Below, in pieces: positions 9,915 through 17,441 of a stretch of 64,000 nucleotides of DNA. The translations under genes were made by a program, and so were the position numbers. The notes beneath the pieces are model-generated. The model searched no databases, was not told the origin of the DNA, and saw only the letters and a program-made list of their open reading frames with translations. How positions within the stretch are numbered: position 1 is the first letter of the stretch; every line of letters begins with the position of its first letter. The stretch spans positions 744,001 through 808,000 of the forward strand of contig NZ_CP010975.1 in the NCBI RefSeq assembly GCF_000981765.1. The letters are read 5' to 3'. This DNA is from Kangiella geojedonensis. Its GTDB lineage: Bacteria > Pseudomonadota > Gammaproteobacteria > Enterobacterales > Kangiellaceae.

Positions 9915-12116
9915 AATCGCTTTTACAATATCCTCTTTACTAGGTAATACAAACTCCCAAGAGGTGCCGATTGGAATAAAGGTATCGTGGCCAGTGATTC
10001 GTTTGATTGTTGGTGTTTTGTCTAAGTTTTCAACTAGTCCCGTAATTAATTCCTCGCTCAAAGAACCTGTTTTACGACATTCATCGACGACCAAAACGTT
10101 TTGGTAGTTTTTCGCGATATCAGCTATCCCTTTATGATTCAGCGGTGATAGCCATCGAATGTCCATCACATCAACGGCTGTTTTGTATTTGTCGTTTAAG
10201 ATTTTCTGCGCTTGTTGAGATAAGTAGAGGCCGTTGCCGTAACTAATGATTAAGGTCTTGCTTGGCTTTTTGCCTGCATTTGGATATAAGGCAGGCTCGC
10301 CAAAGTTAACCACTTCATCCGGCTCTGGGTAAACACCAAGCCATCCATTATCACCAGTTTCATGTAAGTCTTTGGCATGATACAGCGCGATAGGCTCCAA
10401 GAAGATCACTACGCGTTTTTGCTCGTCAGCAAGTCGAACGGCTTCGCGTAACATTTTGGCTGCATCTTGACCGTGAGAAGGACAGGCTAGTATCACGCCT
10501 GGGATTTCTCGTAAGAACGCAATGGAGTTATCGTTGTGGAAGTGACCACCAAAGCCTTTTTGGTAGGCTAAGCCAGCGATACGAATCACCATCGGGTTGG
10601 TAAACTGGTTATTTGAGAAGAAGGATAAGGTAGAAGCTTCACCACGGATTTGGTCAACCGCATTGTGCGTATAAGCGAGGAACTGGATCTCTGGAATCGG
10701 CAAGTAGCCAAGGTGAGCGGCACCAATTGCGTTGCCTAAAATGCTAGTTTCGTCCAGCATGGTGTCAAACACACGATCTTCGCTAAACCGTTTTTGTAAG
10801 TTGGTGGATACGCTATAAACACCACCTTTTTTCCCCACATCTTCACCAAACATGATGATGTTTGGGTATTGCGCCATCAGATCAGTTAGAGCGTAATTGA
10901 TGAGTTGTGCCATACTTCTGGGCTTGTCTAAAAATTTGAACTGGCGGCCAATATCAAAGAGTTCATGACGCTTGCTGATGGTCGGTAATGCCGGTTTGTC
11001 TTTTCTTGGACGTTCTGGCGCAACTGATGCACACACTTCTTCAGCGCTAGAAAGTTTCGGCAGTTTGATGGCTTCTTCCGCCGTCTTTTCTACTTTCTGA
11101 CGAGTATTTTCATACAGAGTCAAAATATCATCCGTTGATAAATAACCAGCTTCGATACACAAACGAGCGGAGTGAAGTAAAGGATCTTGTGCTTCGGTTG
11201 CTTCGATGTGCTCAACGGTGTGATACATGCTCTCCGTGTCATTACCTGCATGACCCATCAGGCGCACAGTCTTCATATGTAAAAACACGGGACGGCGCTC
11301 ATAACGGGCAATTTCTTCCGCTTCTTGTGCGGCTAGGTAGGCATCGGGAAGGTGTAAGCCATTACACTGAATATACTCGATACTTTCGCGGTTTTTGACG
11401 TTATTTTCGATCCAATTATCAGGAGTTGATACAGAAATACCAATGCCATTATCTTCACAAATATAGACTAAGGGTAAAGGCTCGCCTTTATAAGCTAAGT
11501 ATTGAGCCGCATTGAAGGCTGACTGTGAGGTAGCGTGGTTAAAGCTGGCATCACCAAAGTTGCATAAGATAACACCATCGCTAGGCACGCTCGATTGAAA
11601 GCCTGTCCTATGTGCACGTCCCAAAGACCAAGCCGCGCCCATTGCTTTGGGTAAGTGTGATGCGATGGTGCTGGTTTGTGGTGGCACAAATAACTTTGCC
11701 GAACCAAACACCTTATGGCGGCCCTGTGAAATAGGATCATCTTTTGCTGCGACTAAGGATAAGATTTGGTCCTTGATAGGGTCAATATTGTGAACTTTAC
11801 GCGAGCGCTCAGCCATAAGCGCACCAGAGCGGTAGTGAAGAAAGGCCATGTCATCGTGCCTAAAGGCTCGTCCTAACACTGCGTTACCTTCGTGCCCACT
11901 ACTGCCAATCGTATAAAAGCCAATGCCTTGATCCTTAAGGATTCTTGCCCGTAAATCGAGGTGGCGACTAATCAATTGTGACTCAAATAACTGCACAAAC
12001 TCTTGCGGCGAAAGCTGGGTGATGCTGGCCGATATGTTGCTGAGTTTACTTGGGAATTTTGCGGTTTTGAGTGCGATTAGGAAGTTCTGATCGATGACAC
12101 TGGCACGGTCGAGCAT
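9900..12116 (-). CDS. Fused alpha/beta E1 component of a 2-oxoacid (branched-chain type) dehydrogenase
   Basis: 738 residues that join two normally separate subunits. Residues about 40-350 are a ThDP-binding E1-alpha domain (GSSGHEGNAVLGRAFR, GDASFNHATSQSAFN, DNGIGISVSTP). Residues about 390-735 are an E1-beta transketolase-like domain (LMAQYPNIIMFGEDVGKKGGVYSVS, FGEPALYPNAG, LVVDECRKTGSLSEEL). The fused architecture is known in some bacteria for branched-chain or other 2-oxoacid dehydrogenases. E2 and E3 genes are not adjacent. The reaction is oxidative decarboxylation of a 2-oxoacid onto lipoyl-E2; the substrate is inferred. The ATG at 12116 is followed directly by conserved sequence. Confidence 0.85.
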   Translation of the reverse strand: MLDRASVIDQNFLIALKTAKFPSKLSNISASITQLSPQEFVQLFESQLISRHLDLRARILKDQGIGFYTIGSSGHEGNAVLGRAFRHDDMAFLHYRSGALMAERSRKVHNIDPIKDQILSLVAAKDDPISQGRHKVFGSAKLFVPPQTSTIASHLPKAMGAAWSLGRAHRTGFQSSVPSDGVILCNFGDASFNHATSQSAFNAAQYLAYKGEPLPLVYICEDNGIGISVSTPDNWIENNVKNRESIEYIQCNGLHLPDAYLAAQEAEEIARYERRPVFLHMKTVRLMGHAGNDTESMYHTVEHIEATEAQDPLLHSARLCIEAGYLSTDDILTLYENTRQKVEKTAEEAIKLPKLSSAEEVCASVAPERPRKDKPALPTISKRHELFDIGRQFKFLDKPRSMAQLINYALTDLMAQYPNIIMFGEDVGKKGGVYSVSTNLQKRFSEDRVFDTMLDETSILGNAIGAAHLGYLPIPEIQFLAYTHNAVDQIRGEASTLSFFSNNQFTNPMVIRIAGLAYQKGFGGHFHNDNSIAFLREIPGVILACPSHGQDAAKMLREAVRLADEQKRVVIFLEPIALYHAKDLHETGDNGWLGVYPEPDEVVNFGEPALYPNAGKKPSKTLIISYGNGLYLSQQAQKILNDKYKTAVDVMDIRWLSPLNHKGIADIAKNYQNVLVVDECRKTGSLSEELITGLVENLDKTPTIKRITGHDTFIPIGTSWEFVLPSKEDIVKAIKELM

Positions 12117-12279
12117 TGTAATATTTTTATGTGATTCTAAGTTGGGGATTAGTATGCTTTATGGATATAAGGATGTCACTCCAAGCACAACTGGTTGGAG
12201 CAGATAGCGCAGCCTTTACAAACATTAACCCCGAGTAGGTTCATTGAAACCGCGAATGTGTTAAAGTAGCGCCAACATT

Positions 12280-12298
12280 ATATAAGGTTAGGTTATAT
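12280..12298. promoter_or_regulatory. Inverted repeat upstream of the cystathionine beta-synthase-like gene
   Basis: ATATAA (12280-12285) and TTATAT (12293-12298) form a dyad around GGTTAGG, about 10 bp before the start codon at 12308. The position suits an operator or a leader hairpin. No known motif was matched with confidence. Confidence 0.3.
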
Positions 12299-12307
12299 CG
12301 GAACGGT

Positions 12308-13276
12308 ATGAAAGTTTATAACAATATTCTTGAGATGGTTGGCAACACGCCAATGATTAAGCTACAGAAAATGGACACGGGTAAGTGTCAGTTGTTTGGT
12401 AAGCTTGAGTCGCAAAACCCAGGCGCTTCGATTAAAGATCGTATCGCTATCACGATGATTGAGACGGCTGAGAAAGAAGGCTGGATAAAGCCTGGCGACA
12501 CCTTAATTGAAGCGACGGCGGGTAACACAGGCCTAGGCCTAGCCATGGTTGCCTCGCAGAAGGGTTATAAACTAAAAATCGTCATGCCAGATAAAATGAG
12601 CATGGAAAAAGAATATAACCTACGTGCTTTTGGTGCCGAGGTGATGCGTACGCGTTCAGACGTTGGTAAAGGTCACCCTGAGTATTACCAAGATGTTGCG
12701 AAGCGTTTGTCGGAAGAGAATGGCTGGTACTTCATTAACCAATTCTCGAACTCGTCGAATATTGCAGCACACTACATGACCACAGCTCCAGAAATGTGGG
12801 AGCAGTTAGACGGTAAGATTGACGCGGTGGTTCTAGGTGTTGGCTCTGGTGGTACGGTAACTGGCGTTGGTCGTTTCTTAAAAGAGCAGAACCCTGATAT
12901 TGATATCGTATTAGCCGATCCAGAGGGTTCAATTTTAACCCACTATCATGAAACGGGTGAAATGATCGAAGCGGGTAGCTGGGTTATTGAAGGAATTGGT
13001 GAAGACTTTATTCCTGATATTTGTGACATGAGCTTGTTTACAAAAGCTTATACCGTGACTGACAAAGAGTCTTTAAACACCGCGCGCGAATTGATGTTAA
13101 AAGAATCCGTGATGGGTGGTTCTTCGACAGGGACTTTAGTAGCTGCGGCACTGAAGTATTGCCAAGACCAAACTGAACCTAAAAATGTTGTGACACTGAT
13201 TTGTGATACGGGCAATCGCTACTTGTCGAAAATGTACAACGATGAGTGGATGAAAGAGCAGGGCTTTCTATCATGA
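12308..13276 (+). CDS. Cystathionine beta-synthase-like / cysteine synthase-family PLP enzyme
   Basis: 322 residues of fold type II PLP enzyme. The Schiff-base lysine is in NPGASIKDRIA, the substrate loop is EATAGNTGLGLA, and the phosphate loop is VGSGGTVTGV. There is no C-terminal CBS (Bateman) domain, so it is the short bacterial form. The length and the neighbouring gamma-lyase-type gene favour cystathionine beta-synthase (serine plus homocysteine) in reverse transsulfuration over plain O-acetylserine sulfhydrylase, though sequence alone does not settle it. The start codon context is weak (GGAACGGT). Its stop overlaps the next ATG by 4 bp. Confidence 0.85.
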   Translation: MKVYNNILEMVGNTPMIKLQKMDTGKCQLFGKLESQNPGASIKDRIAITMIETAEKEGWIKPGDTLIEATAGNTGLGLAMVASQKGYKLKIVMPDKMSMEKEYNLRAFGAEVMRTRSDVGKGHPEYYQDVAKRLSEENGWYFINQFSNSSNIAAHYMTTAPEMWEQLDGKIDAVVLGVGSGGTVTGVGRFLKEQNPDIDIVLADPEGSILTHYHETGEMIEAGSWVIEGIGEDFIPDICDMSLFTKAYTVTDKESLNTARELMLKESVMGGSSTGTLVAAALKYCQDQTEPKNVVTLICDTGNRYLSKMYNDEWMKEQGFLS

Positions 13277-13566
13277 GTCAGGATAAACAATTAACGCCAC
13301 CAACGGCTAACATCTCTATGTGGCTGTTATTATTAGATATTGTTGGGATGGCGTTAGTAGTGTTTGCGGGTTACGAAATCTACTTAATCAACGAAAAGAA
13401 CTCAGGTGTTCTAGTCGAGCATTTCAGCTGGCCACATTACCCTTGGATTATCATGGGTATCGGAGTTTTGCTGATGATTCCTTTCCATAAACAGGTGTTT
13501 AGCTTGTTTAGACAGGTCAAGCAGTATCAAAAAGAGCTCGCCAAAAAGAATCGTCCTGATTTTTAA
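13273..13566 (+). CDS. Small two-helix membrane protein of unknown function
   Basis: 97 residues from the ATG at 13273, which overlaps the preceding stop as ATGA, so translation is coupled. Two hydrophobic helices are visible (WLLLLDIVGMALVVFAGYEI and PWIIMGIGVLLMIP), followed by a basic, Gln/Lys-rich tail. I do not recognise the family. Its place between the two transsulfuration genes is the only functional clue. Confidence 0.7.
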   Translation: MSQDKQLTPPTANISMWLLLLDIVGMALVVFAGYEIYLINEKNSGVLVEHFSWPHYPWIIMGIGVLLMIPFHKQVFSLFRQVKQYQKELAKKNRPDF

Positions 13567-13613
13567 CGTCGTATTTAGTGAAATAAGCTCATCCTACCCT
13601 TGAAATTTGCTTT

Positions 13614-13644
13614 AATGACTAGATGTTATATGCATCTAGTCATT
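13614..13644. promoter_or_regulatory. Perfect 12-bp inverted repeat before the gamma-lyase-type gene
   Basis: AATGACTAGATG (13614-13625) and CATCTAGTCATT (13633-13644) are exact inverted repeats with a 7-nt spacer, about 44 bp before the ATG at 13688. No T-run follows, which argues against a terminator. An operator or leader structure for the downstream gene is more likely. Confidence 0.55.
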
Positions 13645-13687
13645 CTCAAGCTAAAACGAGCTAAACGATATAACCAATAGGTATTAT

Positions 13688-14863
13688 ATGTCAGACAAAA
13701 AATTTAAGTTTGCCAGCCGTGTGATCCATGCTGGTCAAGAGCCGGAGCCAATTACAGGCGCGGTCATGCCACCAATCTTTACTACCTCAACCTACGCTCA
13801 GCCATCTCCAGGTGAACACACAGGGTATGAGTATTCGCGTAGCCAGAATCCAACGCGTATGGCGTATGAGCGTTGTATCGCTGATTTAGAAAACGGTAAG
13901 CAGGGTTATGCGTTTGCTTCTGGCATGGCGGCGACCAGCACCATCCTTGAGCTACTTGATGCGGGCTCGCACGTTATCGCGATGGATGACTTATATGGCG
14001 GTACATTCCGTTTATTCGATAAAGTCCGTAAACGTACGGCGAATCTAGAGTTCAGCTTTGAAAACTTGTCTGACTTAAGCAATCTTGAGAAGGCGCTTAA
14101 ACCAAACACTAAGATGATTTGGGTCGAAAGTCCGACAAACCCAATGTTGAAAGTGGTTGATATGAAAGCGATTGCTGACTTCGCTAAGAAGCACAATTTA
14201 ATCGCTGTTGCGGACAACACCTTCGCCACACCGTTTAACCAAACACCTTTAGACTTTGGTTTCGATATTGTGATGCACTCAGCGACTAAATACCTAAACG
14301 GTCATTCGGACATCGTTGGTGGTGTTGCAGTCGTTGGTGATAATGACGAATTGCGTGAGCAAATGGCGTTCTTGCATAACTCAGCAGGCGCGATTCAAGG
14401 CCCATTCGACAGCTATTTAGCGCTTCGTGGCTTGAAAACACTAGCTCTACGTATGCGCCAGCATAACGAAAACGGTCAAAAAGTGGCTGAGTTCCTAAGC
14501 AACCACCCACAAATCGACAAAGTTTATTACCCAGGTTTGGAGTCTCACCCACAGCATGAATTAGCCAAAAGCCAAATGAAAGGCTTTAGCGGTATGGTGT
14601 CAGTGTTGGTAAAGGGCGATACGGAAGAAGAAGCGGCTAAGAACTCGCATGAGTTTATGAAGAAACTAAAAGTCTTTACTCTGGCAGAGAGCTTGGGTGG
14701 TATTGAAAGCTTATCGAACCACCCAGCGATCATGACCCACGCTGCTGTACCGTATGAGATCCGCCAAGAAATTGGAATTTTGGATAACTTGGTTCGTTTG
14801 TCAGTGGGCGTTGAGGATATTGATGATATTCTTGAAGATCTGGACCAAGCTCTAAAGAAATAG
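13688..14863 (+). CDS. Cystathionine gamma-lyase-type transsulfuration enzyme
   Basis: 391 residues of the Cys/Met metabolism PLP family. Visible motifs are YEYSRSQNPTR, the Ala-rich PLP phosphate site AFASGMAATSTIL, VESPTNPMLKVVD, VADNTFATPF and the lysine loop HSATKYLNGHSD. SLGGIESLSNHPAIMTHA near the end is typical of gamma-lyase/synthase/beta-lyase members. With the beta-synthase-like gene just upstream, cystathionine gamma-lyase (cystathionine to cysteine) is the most economical assignment; MetB or MetC activity cannot be excluded. It has its own upstream inverted repeat and probably its own promoter. Confidence 0.87.
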   Translation: MSDKKFKFASRVIHAGQEPEPITGAVMPPIFTTSTYAQPSPGEHTGYEYSRSQNPTRMAYERCIADLENGKQGYAFASGMAATSTILELLDAGSHVIAMDDLYGGTFRLFDKVRKRTANLEFSFENLSDLSNLEKALKPNTKMIWVESPTNPMLKVVDMKAIADFAKKHNLIAVADNTFATPFNQTPLDFGFDIVMHSATKYLNGHSDIVGGVAVVGDNDELREQMAFLHNSAGAIQGPFDSYLALRGLKTLALRMRQHNENGQKVAEFLSNHPQIDKVYYPGLESHPQHELAKSQMKGFSGMVSVLVKGDTEEEAAKNSHEFMKKLKVFTLAESLGGIESLSNHPAIMTHAAVPYEIRQEIGILDNLVRLSVGVEDIDDILEDLDQALKK

Positions 14864-14886
14864 TCTTTTTATCCCTATGCGTTGTT

Positions 14887-14949
14887 GTAGCAAAGGTATT
14901 AATTGGCCTCATTTACTTTATGTAAACTCGTTAATTAAAACTTTGCTAC
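14887..14949. repeat. 63-bp imperfect palindromic segment
   Basis: GTAGCAAAG (14887-14895) is an exact inverted match of CTTTGCTAC (14941-14949). The interior contains a smaller TTTAC/GTAAA hairpin and near-symmetric TTAATT stretches. It lies between convergent genes and may be a small palindromic repeat or a complex terminator. Confidence 0.4.
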
Positions 14950-15010
14950 GCCTCGCCTAGAAATAAAAACACTTATTTCAATAAGAAAAGGTTTGGAAAA
15001 ATAAGACAAG

Positions 15011-15036
15011 AAAGGCGCTGATTAGGCGCCTTTTTT
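15011..15036. terminator. Intrinsic terminator between convergent genes
   Basis: AAAGGCGC (15011-15018) pairs with GCGCCTTT (15026-15033) around TGATTAG, then a T-run on the plus strand. It serves the gamma-lyase-type gene. The 5' A-rich side gives some activity for the opposing spermidine-synthase-like gene. Confidence 0.85.
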
Positions 15037-15074
15037 GTACCTTTGCGTTATACAAGACTTTAATGGTGAGCAGC

Positions 15075-15977
15075 TTATTTCAATAAGTTCGCTGGCGAGT
15101 ACTGGTCGGTTAGGATCTTAGCATCAGTGTTCCAGTTGATTTCATCGCTAATCGCATCGAAGACTTTTAGCGTATCGACGCCGTACTCCGAGAGTAAGGG
15201 TTTATAATGGTTTGCTTTTTGTAACAGGTCTTTTTTCTCTGGCAATGCTTGATTGCTGACCACGATAACGCGGTTAGTCTTTTCGTCTTCAAAGTGGATC
15301 TGGTACAAGTCACCAAATACTTGATGATAGGTTTCCGATTCGTGGTGGAATAGGGCGCTTGAGCTAAAAGTATTGGCCATGATAATGCCGCCAGGCTTGA
15401 GTAAGCCCTTAACTTCTTCTAAGTACTCTTTAGTCATCATGTGCTCAGGGATATAGTCGCTGTTGAAAGCATCGAGCAGGATAAAGTCAAAACGTCTGTC
15501 TTTACGCAGCGCTCGCTTCACAAAGACTCGACCATCGCGGACATGAGTTTCGTACTGTTCGCCATCATCGGTGTAATCAAAGTATTTTTTTGCCATTTCA
15601 GCAACAACCTCATCGATTTCAACCGAAACGATGTTGGCGTTGGGGTAAACCTCTTTGTAGCGATTGACCAGTACGCCGCCACCTAGACCGATCACTAACA
15701 TATCTTTCGGATCATCTAAGAAGAAAGTAGCGCCCATGGCGAGTTTGTAATAATCAAACACCAAGTCTTTCGGCTTTTCGTCGTAAATACAGGATTGGCT
15801 CAGGTCGTTATGGCTTTTCTTGCGGAAACGCATGCAAGTGAGGCCAACTTCTTTGACGATATAAACGTTTTGATACAAGGAGCGCTCTTCTTCGACGATT
15901 TTCGCTTCGCTGTCCATTGGCGCAATAGATAAGGCCACTAAGCCCGCACTTAAAAGAGTCAATATGAGTTTATTCAT
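15075..15977 (-). CDS. Spermidine synthase-like aminopropyltransferase-fold protein
   Basis: 300 residues with an N-terminal signal-like helix (LILTLLSAGLVALSIAP). A class I methyltransferase-fold domain follows: MLVIGLGGGVLV for the nucleotide loop, VSVEIDEVVAEMAKKYF, ETHVRDGRVFVKRAL, and LLDAFNSDYIPEHMMTKEYLEEVKGLLKPGG. The classic SpeE DxxD catalytic loop is replaced by DAFNSD, so true polyamine synthase activity is uncertain. It overlaps the upstream membrane-protein gene by 8 bp and has GGAGC before its ATG. The pair looks like a split version of the fused MFS/spermidine-synthase family. Confidence 0.8.
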   Translation of the reverse strand: MNKLILTLLSAGLVALSIAPMDSEAKIVEEERSLYQNVYIVKEVGLTCMRFRKKSHNDLSQSCIYDEKPKDLVFDYYKLAMGATFFLDDPKDMLVIGLGGGVLVNRYKEVYPNANIVSVEIDEVVAEMAKKYFDYTDDGEQYETHVRDGRVFVKRALRKDRRFDFILLDAFNSDYIPEHMMTKEYLEEVKGLLKPGGIIMANTFSSSALFHHESETYHQVFGDLYQIHFEDEKTNRVIVVSNQALPEKKDLLQKANHYKPLLSEYGVDTLKVFDAISDEINWNTDAKILTDQYSPANLLK

Positions 15978-16590
15978 TAATCAGCTCCGCTTTTTCAGCT
16001 TTGGGAAGAGGTTTCGGGAATAGCATAGCAATTAACCCAACAACCGCTAAGACGATGGTTACACCATACAAAATCGAATCTAGTTCAAACCATAGCACGA
16101 GATAAAAAGAGGTCATAATGGTACCGAGCGCACTACCTAGAGTGGATACGAAGTAGAGGAATCCAGCGGTCTGACCGCTACTTTCAGCATTGGCCACTAA
16201 CAAACGCACGGAATAAGGAGCGACCATCCCCATAATAGTCGTTGGTATTAAGAATAAGATGACTGAGGTAACTAAAGAGCCGTAACGAGGGTCTTCTATC
16301 TGCATAAACACCCAGTCCGATAGTTCTGAGTGCCAAATATCTAGTGGCAAGGTCGTTAAGGATGCTGCTATAAATATCACACCATATTTGCGGGTGTTAG
16401 GCTCTTTTAAGGACAGTTTGCCGCCTACAAGGTAGCCAATCGACAATGCAAGCATAAATACCGTGATGATACTGCCCCAGACATAGACGCTACCGCCGAA
16501 GTAGGGCGACAGAATTTTGCCACCAAGTAGCTCCACGGTCATGATGGAGAAGCCCATAATAAAAGCGCAGATTAAGACAAGTGTATTCAT
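15970..16590 (-). CDS. Membrane partner of the spermidine synthase-like protein
   Basis: About 206 residues from the ATG at 16590, with six or so hydrophobic helices and the motif VELLGGKILSPYFGGSVYVWGSIITVFMLALSIGYLVGGKL. This is the N-terminal membrane module of fused spermidine-synthase-like transport proteins. A longer frame to TTG at 16650 exists, but that TTG is the first half of a good -35 box, so the shorter start is preferred. Overlap and order indicate an operon with the soluble domain encoded downstream. Confidence 0.75.
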   Translation of the reverse strand: MNTLVLICAFIMGFSIMTVELLGGKILSPYFGGSVYVWGSIITVFMLALSIGYLVGGKLSLKEPNTRKYGVIFIAASLTTLPLDIWHSELSDWVFMQIEDPRYGSLVTSVILFLIPTTIMGMVAPYSVRLLVANAESSGQTAGFLYFVSTLGSALGTIMTSFYLVLWFELDSILYGVTIVLAVVGLIAMLFPKPLPKAEKAELINE

Positions 16591-16622
16591 AGATTGAGTT
16601 ATAGAATTTATTAGTTCACCTG

Positions 16623-16650
16623 ATAATAAGCGAATGCGTATAAATGTCAA
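16623..16650 (-). promoter_or_regulatory. Sigma70-like promoter of the membrane/spermidine-synthase-like pair
   Basis: Minus-strand TTGACA (16645-16650), 16 bp spacer, TATTAT (16623-16628). This decides the start of the downstream gene at 16590. Confidence 0.65.
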
Positions 16651-16708
16651 AGTTTGTGAAAAGCCCCTGTAATATATAAATCCTTAATATTCTGATGCTT
16701 ATATTCTA

Positions 16709-16737
16709 TTGGGTCGATAAAATGAACGTGGTAGAAT
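16709..16737 (+). promoter_or_regulatory. Sigma70-like promoter of sodB
   Basis: TTGGGT (16709-16714), 17 bp, TAGAAT (16732-16737), about 42 bp before the sodB start. Confidence 0.5.
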
Positions 16738-16779
16738 GGGGACTTTATATTTATAGCGTGAATTAATCAGGAGATTAAC

Positions 16780-17361
16780 ATGGCAATTGAACTACCAGAA
16801 TTACCTTATGGACGTGATGCATTAGCACCGCATATCTCGGAAGAAACCATCAATTATCACTACGGCAAGCACCACAACGCTTATGTCACTAACTTGAACA
16901 AGATGATTGAAGGTACTGACTTCGAAGGTAAGTCGCTAGAAGACATCATCCGTACTTCTGAAGGTGGTGTGTTCAACAATGCTGCACAAGTTTGGAACCA
17001 CACTTTCTACTGGAACAGCTTAAGCCCTAATGGCGGTGGCGAGCCTTCAGGTTCTGTCGCTGATGCCATTAACGCTGCTTTTGGTTCATTCGCAGACTTT
17101 AAAGAAAAATTCACTGCTAGTGCTGCGGGTAACTTTGGCTCAGGTTGGACTTGGTTAGTGAAAAACGCTTCAGGTTCACTTGAAATCGTAAATACAAGCA
17201 ACGCTGACACGCCAATCACTGATGCAGGCGTTACACCTCTACTTACTGTAGACGTGTGGGAGCACGCTTACTACGTAGACTACCGTAACGCTCGCCCAGA
17301 GTACTTGAAGAACTTCTGGGAATTAGTGAACTGGGACTTTGCAGAGAAAAACTTTGCATAA
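16780..17361 (+). CDS. sodB: Iron superoxide dismutase SodB
   Basis: 193 residues, the usual length. Metal ligands are visible: His in [12 protein letters not shown], His in VWNHTFYW, and Asp and His in [19 protein letters not shown]. The [13 protein letters not shown] segment is typical of the Fe type. The enzyme dismutates superoxide in the cytoplasm. CAGGAGAT before the ATG is a strong ribosome site. Fe-SodB genes are often repressed through Fur-controlled small RNAs at low iron; nothing here tests that directly. Confidence 0.96.
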   Translation: MAIELPELPYGRDALAPHISEETINYHYGKHHNAYVTNLNKMIEGTDFEGKSLEDIIRTSEGGVFNNAAQVWNHTFYWNSLSPNGGGEPSGSVADAINAAFGSFADFKEKFTASAAGNFGSGWTWLVKNASGSLEIVNTSNADTPITDAGVTPLLTVDVWEHAYYVDYRNARPEYLKNFWELVNWDFAEKNFA

Positions 17362-17392
17362 CCCAAGACAACTTGTCTAAGACGTTCCAATT

Positions 17393-17423
17393 AAAAGCCC
17401 AGCATTTGCTGGGCTTTTTTGTG
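17393..17423 (+). terminator. sodB terminator
   Basis: AAAAGCCCAGC pairs with GCTGGGCTTTT around ATTT, then further T residues. It can also serve the convergent iutA gene. Confidence 0.93.
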
Positions 17424-17441
17424 TCTGAAAGAAACGAAAAC

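Noticed and set aside
16590-16650. Longer start (TTG) for the membrane protein of the spermidine-synthase pair
   Set aside because: The TTG is the first half of a TTGACA -35 box with a matching -10 inside the putative extension, so it is upstream of transcription start.
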